64,000 nucleotides of DNA from Notamacropus eugenii (taxonomy: Eukaryota; Chordata; Mammalia; Diprotodontia; Macropodidae). The notes beneath the pieces are model-generated. The model was not told the origin of the DNA, did no database searches, and was given only the letters and a program-made list of their open reading frames with translations. Each line of letters starts with the position of its first letter. The stretch's first letter is position 1. Location: assembly GCF_028372415.1 (NCBI RefSeq), contig NC_092876.1, positions 57,289,756 through 57,353,755 of the forward strand. The letters run 5' to 3'. A program made the translations under genes and the position numbers. Below are positions 32,413 through 42,954 of the stretch, in pieces.

Positions 32413-33509
32413 TCATTCTTGTGTTTGAAAGTCAAATTTTCTTTTCAGCTCTGGTGTTTTCATCAAGAATGCTTGAAAGTCCTCTGTTTCATTGAAGCAC
32501 CATTTTTTCCCCTGAAGTATTATACTCAATTTTGCTGGGTAGGTGATTCTTGGTTTTAGTCCTAGTTCCTTTGACTTCTGGAGTGTCATATTCCACACCT
32601 TTTGATCCCTTAGTGTAGAAGCTGCTAGATCTTGTGTTATCCTGATTGTATTTCCACAATACTTGAATTGTTTCTTCCTAGCTGCTTGCAATATTTTCTC
32701 CTTGACCAGAGAACTCTGGAATTTGGCCACAATGTTCCTAGGAGTTTCTCTTTCTGGATCTCTTTCGGTGATCAGTGAATTCTTTGAATAATTATTTTGC
32801 CCTCTGGTTCTAGAATCTCAGGGCAGTTTTCCTTGATAATTTCATGAAAGATGATGTCTAGGCTCTTTTTTTGATTATGACTTTCAGGTAGGCCCATAAT
32901 TTTTAAATTGTCTCTCCTGGATCTATTTTCCAGGTCAGTTGTTTTTCCAATGAGATATTTCACATTATGTTCCATTTTTTCATTCTTTTGGTTTTGTTTT
33001 GTGATTTCTTGGTTTCTCATAAAGTCATTGGCCTCCATCTGTTCCATTCTAATTTTGAAAGAACTATTTTCTTCAGGGAGCTTTTGAACCTCCTTTTCCA
33101 TTTGGCTAATTCTGCTTTTTAAAGTATTCTTCTCCTCATTGGCTTTTTGAATCTCTTTTGCCAATTGAGTTAGCCTATTTTTCAAGGTGTTATTTTCTTC
33201 AGCATTTTTTTGGGTCTCCTTTAGCAAGGTGTTGACCTGCTTTTCATGCTTTTCTTGCATGTCTCTCATTTCTCTTCCCAGTTTTTCCTCCACCTCTCTA
33301 ATTTGATTTTCAAAATCCTTTTTGAGCTCTTCCATGGCCTGAGCCCATGGTATATTTATTTTGGATGTGTGGGATACAGAAGCCTTGACTTCTGTGTCTT
33401 TCCCTGATGGTAAGCATTGTTCTTCCTCATCAGAAAGGAAGGGAGGAAATATCTGTTCACCAAGAAAGTAACCTTCTATAGTCTTATTTTTTTTCCCTTT
33501 TTTGGGCAT
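32413..33509 (-). pseudogene. L1-type ORF1p of the HAL1-like element, one frameshift
   Basis: Nucleic-acid-binding chaperone of L1 RNPs. The likely start is the ATG at 33509 (MPKKGKKNKTIEGYF), because the homologous copy at 50379 starts identically; the in-frame ATG at 33551 lies in the leader. Domains in order: a short basic N-terminus; a long coiled coil of Lys/Glu/Asn-rich heptads (about residues 55-175); an RRM-like segment with RRDNLKIMGLPESHNQKKSL; and the C-terminal domain (RNIVAKFQSSLVKEKIL, RITQDLAASTLRDQKVW, GLKPRITYPAKLSIILQGKK). One frame change near 32772 separates the RRM block from the C-terminal domain. The total of about 365 codons is normal for ORF1p. Confidence 0.92.
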
Positions 33510-34184
33510 TTTCCCAGCCAGTGACTTGACTTCTGAGTTTTCTTTCCACACCCACCTTGCCTCCAGATCTGCCCAGCCAGAGTTTAGGGGCTGAGATTCA
33601 AATGCTGCTTCCCAGCCTCAGGGCTTTGGGCGGGGGCAGGGCTGCTATTCAGTGTGAGATTAAGTTCAGCTGCTCAGGTGGGGGCAGGGCTGCCACATGG
33701 GGCTCAGTTCCCTCAGGGGGTTTATGCAGAGACCTTCAACAATGGATCTGAGCTCCTACCTGCTCTGGGAGCCCCTGTCTGCTGCTGCCCCTCGCTGCTG
33801 CCTCCCGAAGGGGCCTGAGTTATGGGGATACCCCACTCCCCTCTCAACCAGCAAAGAGACCCTCTCACCGACCATTGTCACCTGTGGGTGGAGGGACCTG
33901 TGTGGCCGCTGGAGATTCTGTCCCTGAAGCCTGCTCAGATCTGCTCCTCTCGGTGCCATGTGGCCAAGGCAGGGCTGGGCTATGCTATGGGTCCGGTGCA
34001 TGACGGACCTTTTGTGTCAGATTTTCAGGTGTCTCTGGAACAGAAATCTCCTCTGCTCCATTGTTCTGTGGCTTCTGCTGCTCCAGAATTTGTTGGGAGT
34101 TCTTCTTTACAGATATTTTATGGGCTGTGTGTTTGGAGCTAGCATATGTTTGTCTTTCTACTCTGTCATCTTGGCTCCTCCCCC

Positions 34185-34199
34185 TCCACCATATTTTAT
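34185..34199. repeat. 15-bp target-site duplication, right copy
   Basis: Matches 31398-31412 exactly. Confidence 0.93.
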
Positions 34200-34214
34200 G
34201 AGGCACATTTGTTT

Positions 34215-34555
34215 ATTTGCCTAATAGGTTTAGTTGGAAGGGACTTCAGAGGCTCTCCTTTTATTTTACTGATGAGGAAACTGAGAGATTGAGTTCTTTG
34301 ACTAAGGTCACATGGGAAGTAGTAACTGGAATGTATAGAGCACTTTAAGGTTTGTGAAGCACTTTGCCCATGATGTCATTTGATCCTCATAAGAACCCTC
34401 AGAGGAAGAGGTTGTTAGGGTTCCCATTTTACAGGCAAAGAAGCTAAAACTAATAGAGATTAAGAGCCCAGGGACACACAGCTAGTGTCTGAGACAGGAT
34501 TTGGGCTCCAGTCTTCTTGTCCTTCACATCCAACATTCTTCCCAAGAAACAGCTG
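34215..34555 (-). repeat. MIR3 and MIR SINE fragments
   Basis: MIR3 at 34215-34320 ('gttggaagggacttcagagg'), then MIR at 34325-34555 ('ctcataagaaccctcagagg', 'ggacacacagctagtgtctg'), both antisense. Confidence 0.65.
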
Positions 34556-34629
34556 AACTGAGATTTGAACTTGGTTCTTTTGATGCTAAATCCAGCCAAT
34601 GTGACAGAACAACACTGTTATTAAAGGGC

Positions 34630-34990
34630 TCCAGGAATGGAAGGCATGATTAGAAGTGGTATGGAATAATGGGGAGAGTAGCCATCAGACTGGATTAAGA
34701 AAATTTGAATTTGGGCCACCATTTTATTTTTATAGGCTACTTAACCTTGGGATTCCCTTGGCTCCAAACCTTAGTCCATTTCTCCAGCATTGGAAGGAAC
34801 TTGGCCTCTTTCCAACCCAGCACATCTTGGTTTGAATCCTGACTTAGTGGGTTGCTCCCTCTATACACTGAACAAATTACTTCCTCTCTCTGCGCTTTGA
34901 TCTGTAAAACTGAAGTTTGGACTTCATAGGTTCTTAGGTTGCTTCCCCCTCTACATGTGTGATCATATGAAGAGGCCACCTCTAGAATAC
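34630..34990 (+). repeat. MIR/MIR3-type SINE fragments
   Basis: Sense-oriented pieces; the clearer is 34790-34975 ('cttggtttgaatcctgactt', 'ctttgatctgtaaaactgaa'). Confidence 0.55.
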
Positions 34991-35009
34991 CTTCTAATTA
35001 AAAGTCTTT

Positions 35010-35420
35010 GCTCTTTAACTTAGGAGAATCATTTAATCTCTTTGGGTCTTGGTTTCTTTATCTGTAAAGTGGGGATAATATTCCCCATACTACCTTCCTC
35101 ACTTGGGGATATTGTAAGGAAAACTTTTTAATGTATAAATTTCTCTAGAGCTACTGAAGAATTTTTCTCTGGCATGGCTGGGCATCCTGTCTACCACATA
35201 GCACTTCAGTCCTTAGTCATTCTACGAAATGACCCAGTGGAAAGAGCTCTTAATTTGGAGTCAGGAGCCCTGGGTTGAAATCTCAGCTCTGCCACTTACT
35301 TACTTACTTACTGTGATCTTATGAAAGTCACTTAAACTCTAAGTTTTATATGTAAAGGAAGGGTTCAGATTAGATGGTATCTATAGTCCCTTCTAACTCT
35401 AAAAAGAGCCTATGTAGGAA
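35010..35420 (+). repeat. MIR and MIR3 SINEs in tandem
   Basis: MIR at 35010-35145 ('ggtttctttatctgtaaagt'), MIR3 at 35235-35420 ('ggaaagagctcttaatttgg', tail 'gtcccttctaactctaaaa'), both sense. Confidence 0.68.
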
Positions 35421-35860
35421 TCCTAGGATTTTGACCTTTGTTGCCACCACTCTGATAGGTGGACACAGGAGAGGAGAGGTTCTTCTCTTTGGATCTGGCC
35501 TCTCTAGGTGGAGCAGGAAAAACAGATCCCCACAATGTGAGCTAGGATTTGGGGTTTGGACAGGTAGGAGATGAACCAGTGTTGTGAGGGAGCAGGCTGT
35601 GAGAGGGCAGTTTAAGAAGGAAGGCTGCTGGAGTCTGAGAGGTACCCGTAGTGGTCAGTGGGGAGGTGGACAGAACACAGGAAGCAGAGGTCTAGAAAGG
35701 CAAGCAGACAGCATGAGAGAGGACTGGGTATAGGCGATGGGAATCTAGGTCAGCTGTTCAGTCCCAAAGAGAATGGTAAACTCAAGACAGGGCCTCACTC
35801 TTTGAGGTATTATAATAAAGTTTGAAGGAATCTGATTTCAGGTTCAGGGGAATAAGATCA
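35421..35860. other. unassigned sequence
   Basis: Purine-leaning unique sequence, no feature recognised. Confidence 0.3.
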
Positions 35861-35864
35861 GGAT

Positions 35865-36060
35865 CTCTCAGTTCCCGCAATTTAGCTGCTTTGTTTGTAC
35901 TATCACTCATTTGTGATAGTAATCACAATGATTATTCAGAGTCAGGTTGATTTTCGGGCCTGGATTGGGACTAAGTCTGCAAGTGAAGGGATGAGGAATC
36001 AGGAGCCAGGATCATTAAGGTGATTATCACAAAGTCTAGTTTTGGCCATATTGTCCCTTG
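35865..36060. promoter_or_regulatory. candidate noncoding block with 9-bp palindrome
   Basis: Repeat-free. Contains a perfect inverted repeat tactatcac / gtgatagta with a 6-base spacer at 35898-35921, followed by 'atcacaatgattattc'. Conservation not measured. Confidence 0.38.
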
Positions 36061-36290
36061 TCGTTTCATTATGTTATTTGGACAAATATGAGTGAATTAA
36101 CCTCTCTTCTCCCAAACTCTAATTTTGTGCTCTGTTAGAACCAGAATTCTTGGCTACAGAAATCATGGGGCTATTTCTAAAGGGTAAGGATTTGGGGGAA
36201 GAATCATTACTTCCATTCTAGAGTCTGTACAGTGAAGAGTGACCTCAGGATTTGGGGAATCAAAAAAGGTGGCATTTCTATAGCTCTTCC
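36061..36290. other. unassigned sequence
   Basis: Nothing recognised. Confidence 0.25.
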
Positions 36291-36294
36291 AATC

Positions 36295-36500
36295 CAGCTC
36301 TTCTAATCCAGTCCTATAAGATAGGTTGGGCAAAGGTTATTATTCCCATTTTACAGATGAGTTAACTGAGATGGAGAAGGAGGAACTGACTCACCCAAGT
36401 TCATATGACCAGTACGTGTTAGAGCCTGTTCTCGAACAGAGGCCTTCTGATTCCAGAACAAGTGCTCTTTTCACCATGCAATTCTGTTTTTCAACAGGAA
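36295..36500 (-). repeat. MIR-type SINE
   Basis: Antisense MIR ('ttattcccattttacagatg', 'gactcacccaagttcatatg'). Confidence 0.7.
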
Positions 36501-36639
36501 ACCAAGAGTAAGGCCAGGAGTGAAGACTCCCTAACTATGGCTCTCCCTGAGGGCTAAGGACCTCAACACAGAGAATACAAACATGTGTAAGGTAGTAATC
36601 AATCAATAAATCACAAATACCCCTAACTAAACAGATGCT

Positions 36640-36880
36640 ATGCCCTGATACCTTTGTCAGGTGACAATACCTCTATGAGTCAATCTCTAATTACTTTAAT
36701 CCGGTGAGGATACTTTCATTGACTCAGTCAATCAAAGGTATTTCAATTAGGTATGACAGGTGGAATATTTAGACTTTCTGAAGACACTTGCTAATAATAC
36801 CCTGTGGGGCTTTTCTAAACTGGCAAGCTAGCTTGTGACAGATGATCATGGTGTTTGGCAATGGAGAGGCGAGAGCCAAG
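36640..36880. promoter_or_regulatory. candidate conserved noncoding block
   Basis: Repeat-free, AT-balanced and motif-dense: AP-1-like TGACTCA at 36720-36726, 'tctaattactttaatccggt', 'gtcaatcaaaggtatttcaa' (PBX/TCF-like). Confidence 0.42.
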
Positions 36881-36984
36881 GACCTGAGATAATTATTTGG
36901 GTCAAGGGAGGAACTGAGCAAGTCTCATCTCCTTCTCTTCCCCTTAACCAGAGGAGGATCTTGTGAAATTTAGAGGGGCTATCA

Positions 36985-37120
36985 GCGAGTTAATAAATAT
37001 TTGCCAAGTCTATACTATATGCCAGGCACTGTGCTCAGTGGTGATGATACAAGTATGATAAAGGAGCACTGGCCCTTTCCTCAAAAAATTTACAATTCCA
37101 TAGTCAAACAGGAAGCTGAA
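36985..37120 (-). repeat. L2 3' end
   Basis: 'gttaataaatatttgccaag', 'tatgccaggcactgtgctca'. Confidence 0.7.
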
Positions 37121-37391
37121 AAGGTGGGAGGAGTTACCCCTTGTGGAACATGATGGAGAGGTCCAGAGTAGCAGTAAATGAAAGGTCAGAGGGCTTGGGC
37201 TTTTTCCCTGTCACAGCAGCTGCCCCCAAACAACAAGGACCAGTGAAGGGATTCTCCAGAAAGTCAGTTTCAGGACTGTGCTAGGAACCCAGCAGCCAGC
37301 CATAACCATGTTTAAGGGGAATCTACATCAACAAGGAGTGTGAGTTACCCCCTTGGGAAGGGGATCTCTAAGCCTGAGTCCACTTTTTCCT
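37121..37391. other. unassigned sequence
   Basis: Nothing recognised. Confidence 0.25.
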
Positions 37392-37622
37392 GTTCAGTCA
37401 CTTTTTAGTTGTTAGTGACTTTTCGTGGTACCATTTGAGGTTTTCTTGGTAGAGATACTGGAGTAGTTTACCGTTGCCTTGTCCAGCTCATTTAACAGTT
37501 GAGGAAACTGAGGCAAACAGGGTGAAGTGACTTGTCCAGGGCCACGCAACTAGTAAATATCTGAGATTGGCTCTTCCGGAGTTGGCACTCCTAGCTGAGT
37601 TGGCCACCTAGCTGCCCCGTAA
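37392..37622 (-). repeat. tRNA-headed RTE-type SINE (MAR1-like)
   Basis: Antisense: 'ttgaggttttcttggtagag', 'gttgaggaaactgaggcaaa', ending in the head complement 'ggccacctagctgcccc'. Confidence 0.82.
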
Positions 37623-37960
37623 CTCTACAAGTATTGATTGGGAGTGGGTCACAGACTTTTGGGGGGAAGTTTTTGTACCAACTGTTATTACTAAAACACC
37701 TTAATAAAAACCCCTTTCTAAAAGATAGTTAAGACTGTCTAACATAATCAAAGGAGAAAGCACATGGAGGACTCATGGGTACTGGCTCCATCCCCTCATG
37801 CCCCAGCCCCTCAGGGCACACCTAGAACCCTGAGGGAAGATACAGCAACCACCCTCTAGGGACCTGGCCTACCAATGAGAGTGAAAAGGTTGAGAAAGTG
37901 GCTCTGGAACATATGCTATCCATATAAAGCCCAGAGACTAGCTCTGAACCTTTGCAGGGC
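37623..37960. other. unassigned sequence
   Basis: AT-rich then GC-moderate unique sequence; no family recognised. Confidence 0.3.
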
Positions 37961-37964
37961 ATGT

Positions 37965-38155
37965 AATAATCCAACAAAGTGCTGCTGATATGCAAATTTT
38001 TGGTTATTTTTTGAAGGGGAGAGACCTCTGAGCAGGCTATTACTGCATAATTACTAACTAAATGGACTCATTTGTTCTATGTCTGTCAGTAGAGAGACTG
38101 GGCCATGGCAGCGAAAGAATGAAACATTCCTCATTGAGCCTTCACTTTTGGTAAT
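37965..38155. promoter_or_regulatory. candidate conserved noncoding block with octamer motif
   Basis: Perfect octamer ATGCAAAT at 37990-37997 and 'ctgcataattactaactaaa' nearby. Repeat-free. A POU/homeodomain-bound enhancer is a reasonable guess. Confidence 0.45.
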
Positions 38156-38390
38156 GGGAGAACTAGAACTTTGATGTCAGACAAGGAACTGACAACTTGG
38201 GCATGGGGCAAGAAGAGGAGGGAGCCCTGGTTACCACTGCACAACACTCATGCTCTGCCCTTGCCTCTCCTTCCATGATCCTTGTTTTTCTTCCCTCCCA
38301 CCCCTGCCCACTTCCATCCCAAACTCCAGTGTTTGTGACCTTGGTTTAGTAAACACAAATTTAACCTACAGTGGTCATGACCTTTGGTTA
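38156..38390. other. unassigned sequence
   Basis: Nothing recognised. Confidence 0.25.
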
Positions 38391-38392
38391 GA

Positions 38393-38525
38393 ACATCAGA
38401 ATTTTATGGTAACTTAGAAGACGGAAGTCAGAGCTGGGAGGAGTCTTAGAACATCGAATGTCAGGGCTGAGAGGGCCTTTAGCACACACAATGTCAGAAC
38501 TGAGAGGAAGCTTAAAACATCACAA
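38393..38525 (-). repeat. 33-bp tandem array (MIR3 tail)
   Basis: Four units such as 'gtcagggctgagagggcctt' + 'tagcacaca', then a TAAAA repeat at 38527-38555. Confidence 0.75.
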
Positions 38526-38689
38526 TGTTTTAAAATAAAATAAAATAAAAAAATCATAAAATAGCTACCATTTTTATTGCGATTTACTGTTTACAAAATA
38601 TTATCCTCATGACTATCCTAGGACCCCACTGACACCTCAAGAACCCCAAGGATGCCACACAATGCATTGTGCTTAAAAGCAGACTGACA

Positions 38690-38850
38690 TTCAGTAATTC
38701 AGCACCACGGTAGAAAAAGAAGTATGGATTCAGAGTGAGGAAACCTGATTCTGCTATGTATAGTTTTGCAAACTTGGGCAAATCATTTGTCCTCTCTGAC
38801 CCTCAGTCTCTTCCACCATTGTCCCCTGTGAAGAAGGGGATAGATTTTCT
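38690..38850 (+). repeat. MIR-type SINE fragment
   Basis: 'gattcagagtgaggaaacct' and 'aacttgggcaaatcatttgt' in sense order. Confidence 0.55.
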
Positions 38851-39184
38851 TTTGCTGGAGATTACATGTGCACTAAGACCCAAGATCAGGAGTCACGAGA
38901 CCAGGGCAGTAGTCCTCTATTGGCAGCTGTCGTTCTGTGGATCCTCAGCTAAACTGATCCTGCTGTCCTGGTGAGTGTTATTTCATTCCTCTTCATCATC
39001 TCTAAGTCCCCATCCAGTGCTGTCATTTCCAGATTACAATAGAGGGAAAGAGGCAGTCGTGTGGAGGAACCAGTAGATGGTGCCCTATGTCTTCTGTCCA
39101 GCCCACAGTGGGACTCATATTGCACGGCTGGAGGCCATGGAGGATCTCTAAGCATTTATGACTGTACTTGGAGAGTCAACGTAG
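38851..39184. other. unassigned sequence
   Basis: Short frames only; nothing recognised. Confidence 0.25.
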
Positions 39185-39418
39185 TAGAGAGGTCAGAGTT
39201 AGAAATCAGAGGAGTTACCTTTGAATACCTGCCCTTCTGTTTACTCTGTGTGGTCTTAGGGAGAGCATCTTATACTCTGGACCTTAGTTGTAGAGTGAGG
39301 GGATTACACTAGAAATAACGGAGGGCCCTCCCAGCTCTGACGTCCTGTGTTCCAAGGTTCCTCCCAACTCTGACATTTTATGTTCTAAGAATACTCCCAG
39401 TTCTGAAACCCTAAAATC
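39185..39418 (+). repeat. MIR3-type SINE with 33-bp tail array
   Basis: Body ('gtcagagttagaaatcagag', 'ttgtagagtgaggggattac') passes without a break into three tail units ('ctcccagctctgacgtcctg' and so on). Confidence 0.78.
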
Positions 39419-39419
39419 T

Positions 39420-39615
39420 TTGAGTCTGTGGAAATGGTCATCAGATTTTTCTGCTACTGAGAAAACATTGCTTTCAGATCTTTTCTACACTGCTCAGTCA
39501 CAAAGCCCCAAGTCCAAAACCTTGACAATCTCCACCCCTCTCCCTCCACACACAGAGATCTCCTCAACTTCCATTCCCTGGTCCCTGACAGCCAATGAAT
39601 CATTGTAGCAGAAGA
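39420..39615. other. unassigned sequence
   Basis: Nothing recognised. Confidence 0.25.
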
Positions 39616-39619
39616 GCAA

Positions 39620-40130
39620 TCAATTGATCAGTCAACAATCAATCAAGTGCTTACTTTGAGCCAAGCATTGTTCAAAGTACTGAGAACAGGAGGAAAGAAA
39701 ATAAAATCCCTTTTCTCAAGGAGCTCACATGCATGCAAGATGTACCCAGAGTGTGTAGAATGTAGCCTCAGAGGTGGCTCAGTGCATAGAGTACTGGCCC
39801 TAGAGTCCAGAACATCTGAGTTCAAATATGGCCTCAGACACTTACTAGTTATTTGACCCTGGGCAAGTCACTTAATCCTGTTTGCCTCAGTTTCCTCATT
39901 TGTGAAATGAGCTAGAGAAGGAAACGGTAAACCACTCCAGTATCTTCACCAAGAAAACCCCAAATGGAGTCATGAAGAGTCAAACAAGTCTCAACTACAG
40001 TAGTAACCCTTCAGTGGAGAGGACACCCAAGATTACAGGGACCAGAGAAGGCTTCTTGCAAAAAGTGACAGTTGAACTGAGTCTTTATGGAAGCCAGGAA
40101 TTCAGAGAGTCAGAAGTGAGAAGGGAGAAT
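39620..40130 (-). repeat. L2 3' region split by a MAR1-like SINE
   Basis: Antisense L2 at 39620-39765 ('caagtgcttactttgagcca', 'ctcaaggagctcacatgcat') continues at 40005-40130 ('gagaaggcttcttgcaaaaa'). Confidence 0.7.
39766..40003 (+). repeat. tRNA-headed RTE-type SINE (MAR1-like)
   Basis: Full-length sense copy inserted in L2: 'ggtggctcagtgcatagagt', 'accactccagtatcttcacc', 'aagaaaaccccaaatggagt'. Confidence 0.85.
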
Positions 40131-40139
40131 ATTTCTCCA

Positions 40140-40325
40140 ATAGACACTAGACTTGAGATTTGAAGACCTAGGTTCAAATGCAACTGGACCTGTGCAACTA
40201 TATGTGACCCTGGACTAGTCATTTCCTCTGTCTGGGTCTCAGTCCATTCATTTATAAAATGAGAAGGTGGAAGAAATTGCTTCTAAGGACCCTTCCATCT
40301 CTAAAACTGTGATCCTGCAATCCAG
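40140..40325 (+). repeat. MIR3-type SINE
   Basis: 'gaagacctaggttcaaatgc', 'gtccattcatttataaaatg', tail 'aaggacccttccatctctaa'. Confidence 0.7.
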
Positions 40326-40344
40326 TTCTAAATATTTCATTCCA

Positions 40345-40480
40345 TTTCAATTTCATTCCAATAAACAGTTATTAAACATCTACTATTTGCTAGCCTACTC
40401 CTGTGCTAAGTACTGGGATACAACAAATAAGAAAGCAGGGCAGTCCCTGTCCTCATGGAACTTATAATCTATTGGATTCC
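40345..40480 (-). repeat. L2 3' end
   Basis: 'caataaacagttattaaaca' and 'ctgtcctcatggaacttata'. Confidence 0.72.
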
Positions 40481-40855
40481 TTCCTGTGATTCTCCCCCAA
40501 GATGGTCAATGTCTTCTGTGTCTCTGCCTATCTTCCTCCTTTTCCCTCGATCATCCATCCACCTTCTTCATCCACGTCCCTGATTCCTATTGCCATGGTA
40601 CCCAGGACTAGAATCAGTTATAGGAGACTTAAAGGTATCCTCTGATTTCTGGTTGGCCCGGCAATACAGGTTGATTCTTTGATTTCTTCCTTTCCCTGGG
40701 TTCAGAGCCCAGGTTTGCCTCCACTCTACATCTCTTCCCCAGTTGTTTTTCCCACTTTTTCTCTCCTCCTACATTCCTCCAGAATGGCCACACAGAACCA
40801 AAAGGCAGCAGGATTAATTATGACCATTATCAAAGAGCAATGAGGGGAAGCCACT
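40481..40855. other. unassigned sequence
   Basis: Nothing recognised. Confidence 0.25.
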
Positions 40856-40857
40856 GA

Positions 40858-41090
40858 AAGGCAGATTTAGATTTGAAGTTAGAGAGCCATTTGCTAATAG
40901 TGAGAGCTATCCCTAAGTGGAATGGACTGCCTGCCTCAGGAGGTGATGTGTTCCATCCTACTTGTGGTCTTCGAATACAGGCTGCATAACCACTTATTAG
41001 GGGATTATAGTGAGGATTCTCAAGCAAGTATAGGTTGAATTAGATGGTTCCCAAGGTCCCTCCTAGATCTGTGAAATACATCCCTGTGCA
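40858..41090 (+). repeat. CR1/L3 LINE 3' end
   Basis: 'aatggactgcctgcctcagg', 'gtataggttgaattagatgg', 'aaggtccctcctagatctgt' in sense. Confidence 0.62.
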
Positions 41091-41094
41091 ATGC

Positions 41095-41440
41095 ATCTTC
41101 ATCATGATGATCATTCCCATTTTTTTTAGACCTTTACAGTTTCCAAAGTACTTTGCTCCAGACAATCTCATATAGCAGACAGTACAAGTATCATTAACTC
41201 AGAGGAAAATGAAGCTCCGACAATATCGGTGATTACACAGAATCACCAAATCTCAAAGCTAGAAGGTACCTCAGAGGCCATCAGCAACATTGCTGATATA
41301 CACCCAGCTTTTTCTTGAAAACCTCCAGGGCTGGGAAGCTCACTACTTCCCAAGGTTGTCTATTCCATGTGAAGATACTTTTTCATTATTCAGAAGTGTT
41401 TCCTGCATCAGTGGCATACAGAAGCCTGCTTGAATGGTTT
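41095..41440 (-). repeat. MIR then CR1/L3 3' end
   Basis: MIR antisense at 41095-41230; CR1/L3 antisense at 41235-41440 ('gctagaaggtacctcagagg', 'cttgaaaacctccagggctg', 'gctcactacttcccaaggtt'). Confidence 0.6.
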
Positions 41441-41755
41441 GAGAGATTCAGTTGTTAAATTTTTAGTGTGTCCTCTTACATCTCGGGAATTGGCAAGTCA
41501 TACATATCAGGGTTTGATTAACTGTTTTGTTGGTTGTCTAGAAAGTGATAAAGAAGACAATATTGTGCTTCGTGCATGCATTTTTTTCCTTTCTGGAGAG
41601 CCAGTTGTTAAACATTTCCCAGCCCATAGCCTAATCTTCTTTTCTGAAACTTCTATCTAAGGCTCCTAGTTCTCATTTGTGGGGCAAGAAGAACAAAGAT
41701 CAACCCTTCCCCCCACCTCAATAAACTTCAGTTTATTGGCTCCCTATTACCTCCA
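41441..41755. other. unassigned; possible old DNA transposon
   Basis: 'cagttgttaaattttta' near 41449 recurs as 'cagttgttaaacatttc' near 41603 in the same orientation. No family assigned. Confidence 0.25.
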
Positions 41756-41757
41756 CA

Positions 41758-41990
41758 GAGTTCTTAACCTGGGATCTTTAGACACCTCTCACCCCCAAGG
41801 AGCTAATGCTAAAATTCAAGGGGTGGGTGAACTTAAATGGGGAAAAACTTACATTTTGATTTTCACTAAACCTTAGTTTCTTTTGTAACCCCATGGGTTT
41901 TATTTTATGCACTTAACAAACATTCTAAGAAAGGTAGGCTGCACCAGACTGCCAAAGGGGTCAAAGACACTAAAAAAAGGTTAGGAACGT
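41758..41990 (+). mobile_element. hAT-like non-autonomous DNA transposon
   Basis: Near-complete: left end 'gagttcttaacctgggat', right end 'aaaaaaaggttaggaac', which are approximate inverted repeats. Interior 'cagactgccaaaggggtc'. No transposase. Confidence 0.68.
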
Positions 41991-41999
41991 AGTAACAAT

Positions 42000-42330
42000 C
42001 GGCATTTAAAGCTCTTCAAAATCTGGACTCTTCCCACCTTTTTTACTTTACTCTCTTCTGCACACTCTGGGATCCAGCCTGACTGTCTTACTTGCTTTTT
42101 TGTACAGATGACGTTCCATCTCCCACCACCATGCCTTTGTCCAGGCATTTCTCTGCATATTCCCTCCTAATTTCTTGAATTCACTGTTTTTCTTTAAGAC
42201 TCAGCTCATATTCTTCATATTCTGCCTCCTACCTGAAACCTTTCCTGATCCCTCAGCTACTGGTGTCCTCCTTTCCAAAACTTGTTTTCATTCAGTATGT
42301 ATAAACATAGTCCCTCATCCTGCTTCTTTG
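42000..42330 (+). repeat. L2 LINE 3' region
   Basis: 'catttaaagctcttcaaaat', 'caggcatttctctgcatatt', 'aagactcagctcatattctt' are the usual L2 landmarks in order. Confidence 0.68.
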
Positions 42331-42454
42331 GAGAAGGAATCAATAATTACAACCCGTTCAATAAAATGGGGAACCATTACACTTTGCCATCTACTCTTCC
42401 ACTGTCCCCAAAGGATCACCAGGCCTTACTATCTGCATCCCATAGTCCATGACA

Positions 42455-42592
42455 CACATGGACATAGTGGACAGAACACTAGAAATGGATTCAGAAAATC
42501 TGGATTTGAATCCTGTCTCTTCCAGGAATTAGCTATATGACCTTGAGCAAGTCTCTTTGGGTTTCCTCTGCAACATGATAGGATTCATCTAA
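42455..42592 (+). repeat. MIR3-type SINE
   Basis: 'gatttgaatcctgtctcttc' and 'atgaccttgagcaagtctct'. Confidence 0.65.
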
Positions 42593-42595
42593 ACC

Positions 42596-42782
42596 AAAAG
42601 TTCTTCATCCTTTTGCATGTGTATGATGGATGCTATCTCAGCAGAACGTTTTTAAATAATGGAAGGAAATCCTAAACATCATAGTGAAAACAGAGATGTA
42701 TTTTTTCCCATCCAAGTTCATGGAGCCTTGAATTCTATCTGTGTAGTCTGTCATGCTCTGTAGACCCCATGTTAAGAATCTG
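42596..42782 (-). mobile_element. hAT-like non-autonomous DNA transposon
   Basis: Reverse orientation relative to 41758: 'aaaagttcttcatccttttg' at one end, 'tcccatccaagttcatggag' inside, 'catgttaagaatct' at the other end. Confidence 0.58.
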
Positions 42783-42954
42783 ATCTCTAAGGTCCCTTTA
42801 AGTTGACATTCTGCGATATCATGAAATTTAAAACAAAATAGGAGAAATTCTCCCACCTTTGGTCCAAGAAGTGATGATACCAAGAGGCAGCAAGCATAGC
42901 CCCTCTGATTCAGGGCTGTTCTTCTCCCTTCAGGTTCCATTTCCTGTCTGTCCC

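Larger units (their letters stand above)
31413..34184 (-). mobile_element. HAL1-like element (L1 with ORF1 only), full length
   Basis: A 2.77-kb minus-strand element between perfect 15-bp TSDs. The 5' end (near 34184) begins with the L1-type start 'gaggagccaagatgacagag'. A 5' leader of about 675 bp precedes ORF1 (33509 to 32413). A 3'UTR with a CA repeat then runs to an A-rich tail at 31413. No ORF2 follows ORF1 and there is no room for one. That is the HAL1 ('half-L1') architecture known from mammals, which depends on L1 ORF2p in trans. The perfect TSD and near-intact ORF suggest a fairly young insertion. Confidence 0.9.
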
